This document shows, in pieces, positions 51,017-62,830 of a stretch of 64,000 nucleotides of DNA (the first letter of the stretch is position 1; the number at the start of each line of letters is the position of its first letter). A program made the position numbers and the translations under genes. Under the pieces are notes generated by a model. That model saw only the letters and a list, made by a program, of their open reading frames with translations, did no database searches and was not told the DNA's origin. The DNA comes from Lentibacillus salicampi (GTDB taxonomy: Bacteria; Bacillota; Bacilli; Bacillales; Amphibacillaceae), in NCBI RefSeq assembly GCF_004565465.1, contig NZ_SRHY01000001.1, forward strand, positions 124,001-188,000. Direction: 5' to 3'.

Positions 51017-52362
51017 GATTTATCACCCTTTTCAACAGATGGATAGAGTTTCTCCAATTCTTCTTCGGCAGGGTTGTCCCGAAAGACTTTTCGCAAAGTC
51101 ACGATACACAATGTACCGAGGACAACATATAACGCAAGGAAAAGGAAAAACATCAGTCCGATATGAGGTGAGGAGGTAGCAGCTTCCTCTACCGTCATAT
51201 AGCCTCGTATAATCCATGGCTGCCGGCCCTCCTCGGCATAAATCCAGCCGAATTCAATTGCCAGCATTGCTAATGGACCGCTCAGGACAATCAATGAGAG
51301 CATCCCTTTGTTATGCTCATCACGTTTTTTCAGTTTGCTTAAAATCAAATACAGTAAGGCGACAGCAGGCAGGAAGAATCCGATTGTCACCATCAGATCA
51401 AACATGTAATGCACCCAAAGCGGCGGCCAGTATTCATCGGGAGTCTCTTCCAGTCCTGCCACTTCAGCATTGAAATCCCCATGGGCAAGAAAACTTAAGA
51501 ATTTCGGAATGCGGATTTCACCGATTGCTTCGTGTGCATCGTTCAACCAGCCGAACAAAAGCAGATCAGCACCTTCTTCGGTTTCAAAATGCCATTCAGC
51601 TGCAGCCAGTTTTTCCGGCTGATGTGCAGCCAGAAACTTGGCAGACGAATCACCTGCAATTGCTGTTATGACGGCAAATATAAACGTTAATGTCAGGGTA
51701 AGTTTCAACGCTTTTTTGTAATAAGCCGTTGTTTTCTTTTTCAGAATCATGAAAGCCGTGATGGCGGCAAGAATAGCTGCACAGGTCAAGTATGCTGAAC
51801 TTAGGACGTGGAACACTTTGGTTGGAGTTGCCGGGTTCAGCATGGCTGTAATCGGATTAACAGCTGCAAACGTTCCATTTTCCACGGTAAAGCCATCCGG
51901 TGTGTTCATAAACGCATTGACAGTGGTAATAAAGACGGCAGAAAATCCGCCCCCGATGATAATCGGTAGTGAAAAAAGCCAATGGATATACTGGTTTTTA
52001 AACCGGTCCCATGTGTATAAATAAATACCCAGGAAAATCGCTTCAAAGAAAAAGGCAAAGACTTCCATGAACAGCGGTAAGCTGATGACATTCCCCGCAA
52101 CTTGCATGAAATTCGGCCACACCAGCGATAATTGCAGACCAATAGCAGTCCCGGTCACAACACCGACAGCTACACTGATGACAAATCCGCGGGTCCAGCG
52201 TCTTGCCAGAAGCCGGTAGTATGGATCTTTCTTTTTAATCCCAATCAACTCAGCAATCGAAATCATCAGTGGAACCCCTACACCAAGTGTTGCAAAGATG
52301 ATGTGAAATCCGAGTGTCATGGCGGTAAGTAGCCTGCTCATCAGGACTGTATCTAATTCCAT
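51013..52362 (-). CDS. cydA: Cytochrome bd oxidase subunit I (CydA)
   Basis: The 449-residue subunit carries haems b558, b595 and d. SRLLTAMTLGFHIIFATLGVGVP includes the haem ligand histidine near residue 20; GRQPWIIRGYMTVEEA follows the quinol site and SAYLTCAAILAA lies in a central helix. The Q-loop is of the short type usual in Firmicutes. A TAGGAGG site precedes the ATG at 52362. In B. subtilis the operon is repressed by the NADH sensor Rex; no clear Rex site was found upstream, only a GTCAC-N12-GTGAC dyad at 52445-52466. Confidence 0.95.
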   Translation of the reverse strand: MELDTVLMSRLLTAMTLGFHIIFATLGVGVPLMISIAELIGIKKKDPYYRLLARRWTRGFVISVAVGVVTGTAIGLQLSLVWPNFMQVAGNVISLPLFMEVFAFFFEAIFLGIYLYTWDRFKNQYIHWLFSLPIIIGGGFSAVFITTVNAFMNTPDGFTVENGTFAAVNPITAMLNPATPTKVFHVLSSAYLTCAAILAAITAFMILKKKTTAYYKKALKLTLTLTFIFAVITAIAGDSSAKFLAAHQPEKLAAAEWHFETEEGADLLLFGWLNDAHEAIGEIRIPKFLSFLAHGDFNAEVAGLEETPDEYWPPLWVHYMFDLMVTIGFFLPAVALLYLILSKLKKRDEHNKGMLSLIVLSGPLAMLAIEFGWIYAEEGRQPWIIRGYMTVEEAATSSPHIGLMFFLFLALYVVLGTLCIVTLRKVFRDNPAEEELEKLYPSVEKGDKS

Positions 52363-52578
52363 TGCTAAAACCTCCTATTTGACGCATCCTTATATGGTGA
52401 ACCATAGTTTTCCCTATATATATAGTATAAAACATTACAACGCGGTCACGTACTTATAACTGTGACAACAGAATGAAAACTTTGTAGCAAAATGGTTAAC
52501 ACGAACTCGCTTTGATGTTAGATTGCCGAATAATATGGTAGACTGTAAACAGCTATATTGAAGTATGGGGGGACCGGT

Positions 52579-53244
52579 ATGAAGCGGGATTATGCAGTAA
52601 TCGGACTGGGCCGTTTCGGTGGCAGCATCTGTAAAGAACTCAGTTCAGAAGGAATGCAGGTTTTGGCCATCGATGCGGATGAAGATAAAATAAATGAATA
52701 TAAAAATATCGCGTCACATGCGGTTATCGCTGACTCCACAGACGAAGCTACATTAAAGGATTTAGGCATCAAAAATATTGATCATGTGATTGTTGCGATC
52801 GGTGATAACATACAGGCAAGTATATTAACAACGGTCGTTCTAACGGACCTTGGTGTCCAATCAATTACTGTTAAAGCACAAAATGACTATCACGAGAAAA
52901 TTTTAAACCGCATTGGCGCCCATCAGGTTGTTCATCCTGAACGGGATATGGGAATACGGATTGCCCACAATATTATCTCTAATAACATACTTGATTACCT
53001 TGAGTTGTCGGACGATCACAGTATTGTTGAGGTAAAAGCAGGTGCAAAAATGGGTGGCAACTCATTAGTTCAACTGGATATTCGGGCGGAATACGGGTGT
53101 AACGTTGTCGCCATCAAACGGGAGGGAGATATCAATGTCTCTCCTGCCGCGGATGAGGTGATTAAAGAAGAAGATATTCTTATCGTAATTGGAGCAGACA
53201 AAGATATATCCAGATTTGAAAAACACCTTGTCATCGACCGGTAA
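52579..53244 (+). CDS. ktrC: Potassium channel regulatory subunit KtrC (RCK protein)
   Basis: The 221-residue cytosolic protein has an RCK_N NAD/ATP-binding domain (YAVIGLGRFGGSICKELSSEGMQVLAIDADEDK, residues 4-36) and an RCK_C domain (about 135-220, ending DILIVIGADKDISRFEKH). It gates KtrD-type channels and in this family the RCK_C domain binds cyclic di-AMP. In B. subtilis ktrC likewise lies apart from ktrD and beside rnjA. The ATG at 52579 follows GGGGGGACC. It is transcribed divergently from cydA. Confidence 0.92.
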   Translation: MKRDYAVIGLGRFGGSICKELSSEGMQVLAIDADEDKINEYKNIASHAVIADSTDEATLKDLGIKNIDHVIVAIGDNIQASILTTVVLTDLGVQSITVKAQNDYHEKILNRIGAHQVVHPERDMGIRIAHNIISNNILDYLELSDDHSIVEVKAGAKMGGNSLVQLDIRAEYGCNVVAIKREGDINVSPAADEVIKEEDILIVIGADKDISRFEKHLVIDR

Positions 53245-53285
53245 CGGTTTAAATCTGTTTCACCCCTATAATCGTATTGAGAACA

Positions 53286-53329
53286 GAAAAAGGGACATGA
53301 AATTTAATTTTTTTCATGTCCCTTTTTTT
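53286..53329. terminator. Bidirectional terminator after ktrC
   Basis: AAAAAGGGACATGAAA (53287-53302) pairs perfectly with TTTCATGTCCCTTTTT around a T-rich loop; A- and T-runs allow action in both directions. Confidence 0.9.
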
Positions 53330-53364
53330 AAATTCTTTTCGATTATAGTAGTGAATAAGTGTTT

Positions 53365-53475
53365 TCGCACGTTCAGCTCCAGCGCCTTAGAGCACATTCG
53401 GACGAAGCGAAAGTATCTTCTATTTTAAGAGGACGTGCCAAGCTACCCGGTCGTTCTTGTAACCGGGCGCTTAAG
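53365..53475. repeat. Intergenic repeat-like segment with hairpin behind rnjA
   Basis: The stretch contains AGCTCCAGCGCCTTAGAGC, a core I associate with dispersed intergenic repeats of bacilli (from memory), and ends in a stem: AAGC..CCCGGT (53440-53451) with ACCGGG..GCTT (53462-53472). On the minus strand the stem is 12 bases behind the rnjA stop and may terminate that transcript. Confidence 0.45.
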
Positions 53476-53484
53476 TTTCTGGTA

Positions 53485-55152
53485 TTAAACTTCCATAATA
53501 ATCGGCAAAATCATAGGTCTGCGTTTCGTTTTTTCAAAGAGGAATGGTGCAATTGTATCGGTTATTTCATTTTTAATTTCAGACCATTGACTTGTCTTCT
53601 TCTCCATTACCTTGTCCAGATGTTTTGCAACAAGTTTCTGGGCTTCATTGATCAGGTCTTCTGATTCGCGCATGTAAACAAATCCGCGGGAAATAATATC
53701 AGGACCTGATGCAATTTTAAACTGTTTCATGTTAATGCTGACAACAATCATGACAAGGCCTTCTTCGGACAGGATGCGACGGTCACGTAAGACAATATTT
53801 CCGATGTCGCCAATCCCGTTTCCATCAACATAAATGGAACCTGACGGAATTTTCCCGGCAATCATGGCATTGTCGTTGCCCAATGCAAGCACATCCCCAT
53901 TATCCATAATAAATGAATCATCCGGATCAACACCACACGCTTCGCCAAGCTTAAGATGTTCTTTCAACATCCGGTATTCACCGTGGATCGGCATAAAGTA
54001 TTTTGGTTTCATGAGTCTGAGCATTAACTTTTGTTCATCCTGGCTGCCGTGACCGGAAGTGTGAATATCACTTAAAGGACCATGGATGACATCTGCCCCG
54101 GCCCGATATAATTTGTTAATCGTCCGGCTGACACTCACCTTATTTCCTGGGATTGGTGATGATGAAAACACTACCATATCACCGGGGATAATCTGTATTT
54201 GACGGTGAGTCCCATTTGCTATCCGCGACAATGCCGCCATTGGTTCACCCTGGGATCCTGTACAAAGGATGGTTACCTTGTGTGCAGGGAGACGGTTGAT
54301 TTGGTTCGGTTCAATGAATGTATCCTTAGGTGCCTGGATGTATCCCAGTTCCTGACCGATACGGATTGAAGATTCCATACTCCGCCCAAATACAGCCACT
54401 TTACGGTCATATTTGACAGCTGCCTCAACGACCTGCTGTAAACGATAGATGTTGGAGGCAAATGTTGCAAAAATTAACCGACCGTCAACCTTTCCGAAAA
54501 TGTCATGGATGTTTTGACCAACGACACGTTCGGACATTGTAAACCCTGGCACTTCACTGTTTGTACTGTCTGAAAGCAGGCAAAGCACGCCTTCTTTGCC
54601 GATCTCAGCCATTTTCGTTAAGTTTGCAGGATCGCCAACCGGTGTAAAATCAAATTTAAAATCACCAGTATGAACGATATTTCCAGGTGGTGTTTTAACT
54701 ACGATACCATATGAGTCAGGAATACTGTGAGTCGTACGGAAAAATGAAACAGACGTCTTACGGAATTTGATAACATCATCTTCCTGGATCGTGTTCAGTT
54801 TCGCATTCCGCAAGAGGCCATGTTCCTCCAATTTATTTCGAATTAAACCGATTGCAAGTTTTCCGGCATAGATAGGCACATTTAGTTCACGCAACAGATA
54901 GGGGATCCCTCCGATGTGATCCTCATGCCCGTGCGTTATGAATAATCCCTTAATTTTATCCTGGTTTTGTGTCAGGTAGGTGTAATCGGGAATAACATAA
55001 TCGATTCCAAGCAGTTCGTCTTCCGGAAATTTAATACCAGCATCGACGAGGATGATCTCATCTTGAAATTGAATACCATATGTGTTTTTGCCGATTTCAC
55101 CAAGTCCGCCTAACGCAAAAACTGCCGTCTGATCATTTTTGACAAATTTCAT
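53485..55152 (-). CDS. rnjA: Ribonuclease J1
   Basis: The 555-residue protein is a metallo-beta-lactamase/beta-CASP RNase with 5'-3' exonuclease and endonuclease activity, central to mRNA turnover. The zinc motif is [10 protein letters not shown] near residues 73-82, with [30 protein letters not shown] (beta-CASP) and [11 protein letters not shown] further on. The length equals that of B. subtilis RnjA. The gene for RpoY starts just upstream, the arrangement of bacilli, with four bases between. Confidence 0.97.
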   Translation of the reverse strand: MKFVKNDQTAVFALGGLGEIGKNTYGIQFQDEIILVDAGIKFPEDELLGIDYVIPDYTYLTQNQDKIKGLFITHGHEDHIGGIPYLLRELNVPIYAGKLAIGLIRNKLEEHGLLRNAKLNTIQEDDVIKFRKTSVSFFRTTHSIPDSYGIVVKTPPGNIVHTGDFKFDFTPVGDPANLTKMAEIGKEGVLCLLSDSTNSEVPGFTMSERVVGQNIHDIFGKVDGRLIFATFASNIYRLQQVVEAAVKYDRKVAVFGRSMESSIRIGQELGYIQAPKDTFIEPNQINRLPAHKVTILCTGSQGEPMAALSRIANGTHRQIQIIPGDMVVFSSSPIPGNKVSVSRTINKLYRAGADVIHGPLSDIHTSGHGSQDEQKLMLRLMKPKYFMPIHGEYRMLKEHLKLGEACGVDPDDSFIMDNGDVLALGNDNAMIAGKIPSGSIYVDGNGIGDIGNIVLRDRRILSEEGLVMIVVSINMKQFKIASGPDIISRGFVYMRESEDLINEAQKLVAKHLDKVMEKKTSQWSEIKNEITDTIAPFLFEKTKRRPMILPIIMEV

Positions 55153-55156
55153 TCTA

Positions 55157-55366
55157 TCAGACGGTCTCCAGTTTAAAATGGTCGGATTTTTTCTCGTAGG
55201 CTAAATGTGCATCATCCAGTGCCTGGATAAATTCAATGTTATAGTTGCGGCCGGAAAGCTTATTGCGTACATCTCTTTCAGAATCACCTTCTATATAGAG
55301 GCTTTTCGTTCGTTCACGTACAGGAATTTCTTCAGAAAGTTCCTGATATAATACTTTAAAAACCAT
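55157..55366 (-). CDS. rpoY: RNA polymerase epsilon subunit RpoY
   Basis: The 69-residue protein begins [20 protein letters not shown] and contains [36 protein letters not shown], which is diagnostic of RpoY (YkzG, DUF1447), a small subunit bound to RNA polymerase in Firmicutes. It is translated with rnjA from one transcript. An AGGAGC site lies nine bases before the ATG. Confidence 0.95.
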   Translation of the reverse strand: MVFKVLYQELSEEIPVRERTKSLYIEGDSERDVRNKLSGRNYNIEFIQALDDAHLAYEKKSDHFKLETV

Positions 55367-55590
55367 TCTTTATCGCTCCTGACATTTCAATTCTTTTTGG
55401 TCAATCACAGTTTGTTTCCGTATTCCTGTTCCAATTGGTAATAATTTTTCTCCATTACAAAACACTGACGGCAGCAGGCTATATAAACGTAGTCTTCCAT
55501 TATCGCCCATTGTGCGGCCGTACAGTATCCTAATGGACTTTATTTTCGCAGTAAAACGCATTGACTCAGGGTCTATCCTGCATCATTGAC

Positions 55591-55689
55591 CTAATCAAAG
55601 TAGTCCTTTTCAAAGGTTGTAGGTACACGTCCTCTTCCCAGAAAATCTTTCAAGCGTTTTTTCAGCTTTTCTCTCAGGCGCTTCAACAT
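55591..55689 (-). CDS. 32-residue basic peptide
   Basis: An ATG at 55689 on the minus strand, behind AAAGGAGATG, opens MLKRLREKLKKRLKDFLGRG followed by RVPTTFEKDYFD and a TAG. The first half is an amphipathic helix with nine basic residues, the end is acidic. The ribosome binding site is excellent and a plausible promoter (TTGACG, 17 bases, TAGATA near 55760-55790) lies upstream. It precedes rpoY-rnjA on the same strand. No family was recognised. Confidence 0.55.
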   Translation of the reverse strand: MLKRLREKLKKRLKDFLGRGRVPTTFEKDYFD

Positions 55690-55891
55690 GAGATATGCAT
55701 CTCCTTTCGTTGTTTAAGAAAAGCAATAAAAACGTTCTGCCGATCCAATCCCTCTTATCTATAGTATAATACGATTGGCGTCAATTTGAAATAAAAAACA
55801 CTGCATTTGTTTGAAAAAGATCTGCTTTTCGCTTTGCAGAGGGTTTCAACGTGAATGATTAATGGTTATTTTGAGCTGTTTACATAAAATT

Positions 55892-55923
55892 ATGCAGGAA
55901 CCTATGGTTATAGATTCCTGCAT
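55892..55923 (-). terminator. Terminator after def
   Basis: ATGCAGGAA (55892-55900) pairs perfectly with TTCCTGCAT (55915-55923). In the minus direction it is followed by AATTTTATG. Confidence 0.7.
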
Positions 55924-55980
55924 CATTCCTCCGCTACTTCCGGCAGCAAGCTCTTCACCAAACGATGATTCACTGTGCAA

Positions 55981-56532
55981 TCACCCGATTGGTTTGGAAT
56001 GGTCCGGGATGGCAAATGGATTGCTCTGATTAATATGGTCATAGAACATGACACCATTTAAGTGATCAATTTCATGCTGGACAACGATGGCAGCATAATC
56101 TCTTAATCGTAATTTCAGTTCCTTGCCATCCAATCCAATGGCTTTAACAGTGATTCGGGCATTTCGGGGCACATAGCCTTCCACATCACGGTCGACCGAA
56201 AGACAGCCTTCCCCTGCTGACAGGTAAGCTTGTTCAACTGAATGACTAACGATTTTAGGGTTAATCAACCCATAACTGTACATTTTCCCCTTCAAATCCT
56301 CAAAGTGAACAGCACACATCCGTTTATTGATTCCTAGTTGTGTAGCGGCAAGTCCAACACCGGGGCGCAAATGATATTCATCAGCTATTTTTTCATCCTG
56401 ACTGTTTTTAATAAATGTCAGCATATCATTTAATAATTGTCTATCTTCATCAGAAGGGGGGATGGGTACCTCCTCAGCTTTTTCACGTAAAGATGGATGT
56501 CCTTCGCGGACGATATCATCCATTGTTATCAT
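55981..56532 (-). CDS. def: Peptide deformylase
   Basis: The 183-residue enzyme removes the formyl group from nascent proteins. All three motifs are intact: [10 protein letters not shown] near residues 58-67, EGCLSVDR near 108-115 (metal cysteine) and QHEIDHLNG near 151-159 (HExxH metal site). The insertion after motif 2 and the overall length place it with the type II deformylases of Gram-positive bacteria (B. subtilis DefB/YkrB), which also lies between rpoY and ykyA. Confidence 0.96.
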   Translation of the reverse strand: MITMDDIVREGHPSLREKAEEVPIPPSDEDRQLLNDMLTFIKNSQDEKIADEYHLRPGVGLAATQLGINKRMCAVHFEDLKGKMYSYGLINPKIVSHSVEQAYLSAGEGCLSVDRDVEGYVPRNARITVKAIGLDGKELKLRLRDYAAIVVQHEIDHLNGVMFYDHINQSNPFAIPDHSKPIG

Positions 56533-56711
56533 GATTTGACACTCCCTAGTATAATCAGCGAATAATGGTATTTTAACATAATATGCCCTAAAGCATCATA
56601 AATTTGCTGTAGGAGAGGCAAAATTCTACACAACTCATCCGAATTTACCGATGATATGTTATACTAAAGTGCAATATATATTCTGCAGCTGAATTGAAGG
56701 AGGAAGTGGTA

Positions 56712-57443
56712 GTGGTATGGAAAAAGTCGTCATATATTAGTTTATTTATCCTGGTTATTTTTCTATCTGCCTGTAATGGTACAGCAACGTCTGAACAAAT
56801 TTACAATCATCTGGAAAAAGCGGTTGAACTTGAAAACACATTTGAAGAGCAGCAAGACCCAATCGTTAAACTTGAACAGAAAGAGCAGGAAATATACAGC
56901 CAAATCATTGATCTGAGCATGGAAAAATTCGATGAAATGAAGAAACTGTCTGGACAAGCTCTCGACAATATTGAAGCACGAAAAGAGAAAATCAATTTGG
57001 AAAAAGAAAGCATAGAGGCTTCAAAAGAAGAGTTCTCCAATGTTGAGGGTATGATTAAGGATTTAGAAGAAGATGCTACGAAAGAAAAGGCCGATGATAT
57101 GTACAGTGTCATGATGGACCGTTATGATGCCTATGACAAACTTCACCAGGTCTATACTGAGTCATTAACGCTGGAAGAAGAACTATATAAAATGCTGCAG
57201 CAGGAAGACCTCGAACAGGATAAATTGTCAGAGCACATAACCAAATTGAACGAAAGTTATCAAAAAGTGATTGATGCCAATCAAGCATTCAATGAACTTA
57301 CAACTGAGTACAATGCTTTGAAAGAAGAATTTTATAAAGCCGCTGAGATTGACGTGGAATATGAAGGGAATGCCCCAAAGGAACAGGAAAAAAGTACAGA
57401 GGAGTCAAATGAATCAGGCCAGGAAAAGGACCCGGATGAATAA
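56712..57443 (+). CDS. ykyA: YkyA family lipoprotein
   Basis: The best start is the GTG at 56712, eight bases after AAGGAGG (56697-56703). The 243-residue precursor has signal peptide MVWKKSSYISLFILVIFLSAC with lipobox LSAC. The rest is almost wholly helical and charged (EQKEQEIYSQIIDLSMEKFDEMKKLSG, KEKINLEKESIEASKEEFSNVEGMI), a long extracytoplasmic coiled coil, and ends in a glutamate-rich tail. It matches B. subtilis YkyA by context before pdhA; function unknown. Confidence 0.85.
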   Translation: MVWKKSSYISLFILVIFLSACNGTATSEQIYNHLEKAVELENTFEEQQDPIVKLEQKEQEIYSQIIDLSMEKFDEMKKLSGQALDNIEARKEKINLEKESIEASKEEFSNVEGMIKDLEEDATKEKADDMYSVMMDRYDAYDKLHQVYTESLTLEEELYKMLQQEDLEQDKLSEHITKLNESYQKVIDANQAFNELTTEYNALKEEFYKAAEIDVEYEGNAPKEQEKSTEESNESGQEKDPDE

Positions 57444-57464
57444 GTCATCCGGGTCCTTTTTTTT
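57424..57464 (+). terminator. Terminator overlapping the end of ykyA
   Basis: AAAAGGACCCGGATGA (57424-57439) pairs perfectly with TCATCCGGGTCCTTTT (57445-57460), followed by T to 57464. The ykyA stop codon lies in the loop, so the left arm is coding. Confidence 0.92.
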
Positions 57465-58917
<1,453 letters not shown>

Positions 58918-58920
58918 ATC

Positions 58921-59898
58921 ATGGCACAAAAAACAATGATTCAAGCTATCACCGACGCGATGCATCATGAATTAAAAAATGATGACAATGTGCTTATTTT
59001 CGGTGAAGATGTTGGCCAAAACGGCGGCGTATTCCGTGCTACAGAAGGATTACAGGATGAATTCGGGGAAGAACGGGTATTTGACACGCCGCTTGCTGAA
59101 TCGGGAATTGGCGGCCTTTCACTTGGTCTTGCACTGCAGGGGTTTCGGCCGGTGCCGGAAATTCAGTTTATCGGGTTTACTTATGAAGCGATGGATGCAA
59201 TTAATGGCCAAATAGCACGTATGCGTTATCGCTCAGGCGACAGCAAGTCTGCGCCAATCACGATTCGCACGCCATTTGGGGGCGGTGTCCATACGCCGGA
59301 ACTTCATGCAGACTCATTGGAAGGGCTTATTGCGCAGCAACCGGGTATCCGGGTTGTGATTCCTTCGACTCCTTATGATGCAAAAGGGCTACTGATTTCA
59401 TCGATACGCAACAATGATCCGGTCTTCTTTATGGAACACATGAAACTGTACCGTTCATTCCGTGATGAAGTTCCCGATGAAGCCTATACAGTAGAACTTG
59501 ATAAAGCTGATGTTAAGCGGGAAGGCAAAGACGTGACCCTTATTGGATATGGTGCCATGGTTCATACCGCATTAAAAGCCGCCGAGGAACTGGAAAAAGA
59601 TAATATCGAGGCGGAAGTGATTGACTTGCGCACGGTATCGCCTATTGATACGGAAACCATTGTAGAATCGGTTAAAAAGACAAACCGTGTTGTCGTGTTG
59701 CAGGAAGCACAACGACAGGCAGGAGTTGCTTCAAATGTGATTTCGGAAATTCAGGAGCGTGCCATCCTGCATCTCGAAGCCCCGATTCTGCGCGTAACGG
59801 CACCTGATACCGTTTATCCATTTTCACAGGCAGAAGAAGTATGGCTGCCAACGCATAAAGACGTAATCGACAAGGTAAATGAAGTCATTAACTTTTAA
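58921..59898 (+). CDS. pdhB: Pyruvate dehydrogenase E1 beta subunit
   Basis: The 325-residue subunit completes E1. [23 protein letters not shown] near residues 27-49, [30 protein letters not shown] and [16 protein letters not shown] are characteristic. It starts three bases after the pdhA stop with an AAAAGGAG site inside the end of pdhA, so translation is likely coupled. Confidence 0.97.
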   Translation: MAQKTMIQAITDAMHHELKNDDNVLIFGEDVGQNGGVFRATEGLQDEFGEERVFDTPLAESGIGGLSLGLALQGFRPVPEIQFIGFTYEAMDAINGQIARMRYRSGDSKSAPITIRTPFGGGVHTPELHADSLEGLIAQQPGIRVVIPSTPYDAKGLLISSIRNNDPVFFMEHMKLYRSFRDEVPDEAYTVELDKADVKREGKDVTLIGYGAMVHTALKAAEELEKDNIEAEVIDLRTVSPIDTETIVESVKKTNRVVVLQEAQRQAGVASNVISEIQERAILHLEAPILRVTAPDTVYPFSQAEEVWLPTHKDVIDKVNEVINF

Positions 59899-59920
59899 TG
59901 AATGATCGGAGGTCGTAAGT

Positions 59921-61219
59921 ATGGCGTATAACTTTAAACTCCCTGATATTGGTGAAGGCATACACGAAGGTGAAATTGCCAAGTGGTTCGTTAAAGAAGG
60001 CGACGAGGTTAAAGAAGATGACGTATTGTGCGAAGTTCAGAATGATAAAGCCGTCGTCGAAATTCCTTCACCCGTTGATGGGACAGTAACAAAAGTGCAT
60101 GTTGACGAAGGTGAAGTAGCTGTTGTCGGAAATACCCTGATCTCATTTGATGCAGAAGGCTATGACGACGAGGAAGATGACGGCGAGGACGAACAGGAAG
60201 AAACGGAAAAAACTGAAGCAACTTCTGAGTCAAACGAAGGAACTAAAGATGAAGAAAAAGCAAGTCACGAGCAAAAATCAGATGAAATGAATGAAAAATC
60301 TTCTGATGACAAACGCGTTATTGCTATGCCGTCTGTTCGCAAATACGCCCGTGATCATGATGTGACTATCCAGGACGTACAAGGATCTGGTAAAAACGGC
60401 CGTATTCTTAAGGAAGATGTCGATAAGTACTTAAGCGGCGACCAGCAAGCAGGCGAGTCCGCTGAAGCCGATGAACCATCACAACAGCCTGCAGCTGCAC
60501 AATCGTCACAAGGCGATTATCCGGAAACACGCGAAAAAATGAGCGGTGTCCGGAAGACAATTGCGAATGCAATGGTCAATTCCAAGACGAAAGCACCACA
60601 TGTCACACTTATGGATGACGTGGATGTTACCGAACTCGTGGCTCATCGGAAGAAATTTAAAGAAGTTGCCGCAGAGCAGGACATTAAACTGACTTATTTG
60701 CCATATGTGGTAAAAGCACTGATTTCAGCATCGAAGAACTATCCAATATTAAATGCTGCAGTTGATGATGATACGAATGAAATCATCTATAAACATTACT
60801 ACAACATTGGTATTGCTGCCGATACAGACAGAGGATTAATGGTACCAGTCGTAAAAGATGCGGACCGTAAATCAATTTTCACCATCTCACAAGAAGTGAA
60901 TGAATTGGCAGTAAAAGCCCGGGATGGTAAACTAACACCGGGAGAGATGAAGGGTGCTTCCAACACAATTTCAAACATCGGTTCAGCCGGTGGTCAGTGG
61001 TTTACGCCGGTACTTAATTATCCGGAAGCGGTCATTCTTGGCATTGGGCGCATTCAGGAAAAACCAATTGTCCGTGACGGCGAGATTGTTGTAGCTCCGG
61101 TATTGGCAGTATCTCTTAGCTTTGATCACCGTATTGTTGACGGCGCAACTGGCCAGCTGGCACTGAACCAGATTAAGCGGTTGTTGAACGATCCACAATT
61201 AATTATGATGGAGGCGTGA
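59921..61219 (+). CDS. pdhC: Dihydrolipoyl acetyltransferase E2
   Basis: The 432-residue core subunit has one lipoyl domain (residues 1-78) with the lipoylated lysine in QNDKAVVEI (K43), an acidic linker ([22 protein letters not shown]), an E1/E3-binding domain ([37 protein letters not shown], about 137-173), a second linker, and the acetyltransferase domain with [12 protein letters not shown] near 400 (catalytic HxxxDG). It moves the acetyl group to CoA. Confidence 0.97.
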   Translation: MAYNFKLPDIGEGIHEGEIAKWFVKEGDEVKEDDVLCEVQNDKAVVEIPSPVDGTVTKVHVDEGEVAVVGNTLISFDAEGYDDEEDDGEDEQEETEKTEATSESNEGTKDEEKASHEQKSDEMNEKSSDDKRVIAMPSVRKYARDHDVTIQDVQGSGKNGRILKEDVDKYLSGDQQAGESAEADEPSQQPAAAQSSQGDYPETREKMSGVRKTIANAMVNSKTKAPHVTLMDDVDVTELVAHRKKFKEVAAEQDIKLTYLPYVVKALISASKNYPILNAAVDDDTNEIIYKHYYNIGIAADTDRGLMVPVVKDADRKSIFTISQEVNELAVKARDGKLTPGEMKGASNTISNIGSAGGQWFTPVLNYPEAVILGIGRIQEKPIVRDGEIVVAPVLAVSLSFDHRIVDGATGQLALNQIKRLLNDPQLIMMEA

Positions 61220-61222
61220 GTT

Positions 61223-62629
61223 ATGGTAGTAGGAGATTTTCCAATTGAAACAGACACTCTTGTGGTGGGGGCAGGACCTGGCGGCTATGTAGCTGCCATC
61301 CGTGCTGCTCAATCCGGTCAAAAGGTAACTATTGTTGAGAAAGGTGATTTAGGCGGCGTTTGCCTGAATGTCGGCTGTATCCCTTCTAAAGCATTAATTG
61401 AAGCCGGACACAAGACACAAGCTGCTCAGGGTAATGCAGATTTGGGAATTACGACGGAAAATGTTTCGGTTGATTTTTCCAAAGTTCAGGAATGGAAAGG
61501 ACAAGTGGTCAACAAACTGACATCCGGGGTTGAAAGTCTGTTGAAAGGCAATAAAGCGGATATTGTGAAAGGTGAAGTTTACTTTGTCGATAAAAATACG
61601 GTCAAAGTAATGGACGAAAAAAATTCACAGACGTACACCTTCAATAACTGTATTATTGCAACCGGCTCGACACCTATTGAAATTCCGAACTTCAAATATT
61701 CCGACCGCGTATTGGATTCTACCGGTGCGTTAAATCTTCAGGAGATCCCTGACAAAATGGTTGTTGTCGGTGGCGGCTATATCGGGATTGAACTTGGCAC
61801 TGCTTATGCAAACTTCGGAACAGAAGTAACCATTCTGGAAGGTACAAAGGAAATTCTTGGGACGTTTGAAAAGCAGCTTAAACAGCCTGTTAAAAAAGGT
61901 CTGAAGAACAAAAATGTTAATGTAGTCACCGAAGCCATGGCGAAGGGTGTCGAGGAATCAGATGATGGTGTGAAAGTTACGTATGAAGTCAATGGAAAAG
62001 AAGAAACGGTTGATGCGGATTACGTTCTCGTTACCGTCGGACGTCAGCCAAATACAGAGGAGATTGGCCTCGAGCAGGTTGGAATTGACGTAGACGATAA
62101 AGGACTTATAAAAATTGATAAGCAATGCCGCACAAATGTGGACAACATTTACGCGATTGGTGATATTGTTGAAGGACTCCCGCTTGCTCATAAAGCCTCT
62201 TATGAAGGCAAAGTGGCTGCAGAAGCAATCAGCGGTGAAAAATCAGAAATAGATTATCTTGCTATTCCTTCTGTTGTTTTCTCTGATCCAGAGCTTGCCA
62301 GTGTCGGTTATACAGAGACGGAAGCGAAAGATGCCGGATATGATGTAAAAGCATCTAAATTCCCATTTGGAGCTAATGGCCGGGCACTATCACTGAACAA
62401 TACGGACGGATTTATGAAATTGATCACCAGAAAAGAAGACGGTCTCGTGATTGGGGCACAAGTTGCCGGCCCTAATGCAAGTGACGTGATTGCTGAAGTA
62501 GGTCTTGCAATTGAAGCAGGCATGACAGCAGAAGACATCGCTCTTACCATTCATGCACATCCAAGCTTGGGTGAAACGGTTATGGAAGCAGCGGATGTTG
62601 CATTGGGAACACCAATCCATACGATGTAA
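61223..62629 (+). CDS. pdhD: Dihydrolipoamide dehydrogenase E3
   Basis: The 468-residue flavoprotein reoxidises the lipoyl groups. [19 protein letters not shown] binds FAD near residues 14-32, the redox disulfide is [15 protein letters not shown] near 45-59, [12 protein letters not shown] binds NAD near 182-193, and the C-terminal HAHPSLGET carries the catalytic His-Glu pair. It starts three bases after pdhC and is followed by the operon terminator. Confidence 0.97.
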   Translation: MVVGDFPIETDTLVVGAGPGGYVAAIRAAQSGQKVTIVEKGDLGGVCLNVGCIPSKALIEAGHKTQAAQGNADLGITTENVSVDFSKVQEWKGQVVNKLTSGVESLLKGNKADIVKGEVYFVDKNTVKVMDEKNSQTYTFNNCIIATGSTPIEIPNFKYSDRVLDSTGALNLQEIPDKMVVVGGGYIGIELGTAYANFGTEVTILEGTKEILGTFEKQLKQPVKKGLKNKNVNVVTEAMAKGVEESDDGVKVTYEVNGKEETVDADYVLVTVGRQPNTEEIGLEQVGIDVDDKGLIKIDKQCRTNVDNIYAIGDIVEGLPLAHKASYEGKVAAEAISGEKSEIDYLAIPSVVFSDPELASVGYTETEAKDAGYDVKASKFPFGANGRALSLNNTDGFMKLITRKEDGLVIGAQVAGPNASDVIAEVGLAIEAGMTAEDIALTIHAHPSLGETVMEAADVALGTPIHTM

Positions 62630-62672
62630 AATAGTAAATACAAAAAACAAGTGAAGACCTGCATATAAAATA

Positions 62673-62712
62673 AACCCACGTCCCGGTGTTTGACGGGCGT
62701 GGGTTATTTTTG
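62673..62712 (+). terminator. Terminator of the pdh operon
   Basis: AACCCACG (62673-62680) pairs with CGTGGGTT (62698-62705), with an inner CCCG/CGGG extension, followed by ATTTTT. Confidence 0.88.
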
Positions 62713-62732
62713 TGTAAATGCCTGGTATTTAT

Positions 62733-62779
62733 AAAGTGAAACTTCATTCACTGGGGTTTCTCTCCCCGTTAAGGCGAAA
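62733..62779 (+). repeat. Dispersed hairpin repeat, diverged copy
   Basis: AAAGTGAAACTTCATTCACTGGGG (62734-62755) repeats the head of the element at 701-745; the stem here is GGGG..CCCC and the tail has changed. It lies between the convergent pdh and BCCT genes. Confidence 0.5.
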
Positions 62780-62784
62780 CAAAT

Positions 62785-62828
62785 AAAGCTGTCCAGGGGA
62801 GGGGCATCCCTCTCCGGACAGCTTTGTG
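62785..62828 (-). terminator. Terminator of the BCCT transporter gene
   Basis: AAAGCTGTCC (62785-62794) pairs perfectly with GGACAGCTTT (62816-62825). On the minus strand the stem directly follows the stop codon and is trailed by CTTTATTTG. Confidence 0.85.
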
Positions 62829-62830
62829 TA

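Noticed and set aside
52363..52560. Rex operator upstream of cydA.
   Set aside because: Expected from B. subtilis, but no TTGTGAA-N4-TTCACAA-like site is visible; only a GTCAC/GTGAC dyad with a 12-base spacer.
55370..55561. 63-codon frame upstream of rpoY on the minus strand.
   Set aside because: No convincing ribosome binding site and no recognisable protein features; treated as leader sequence.
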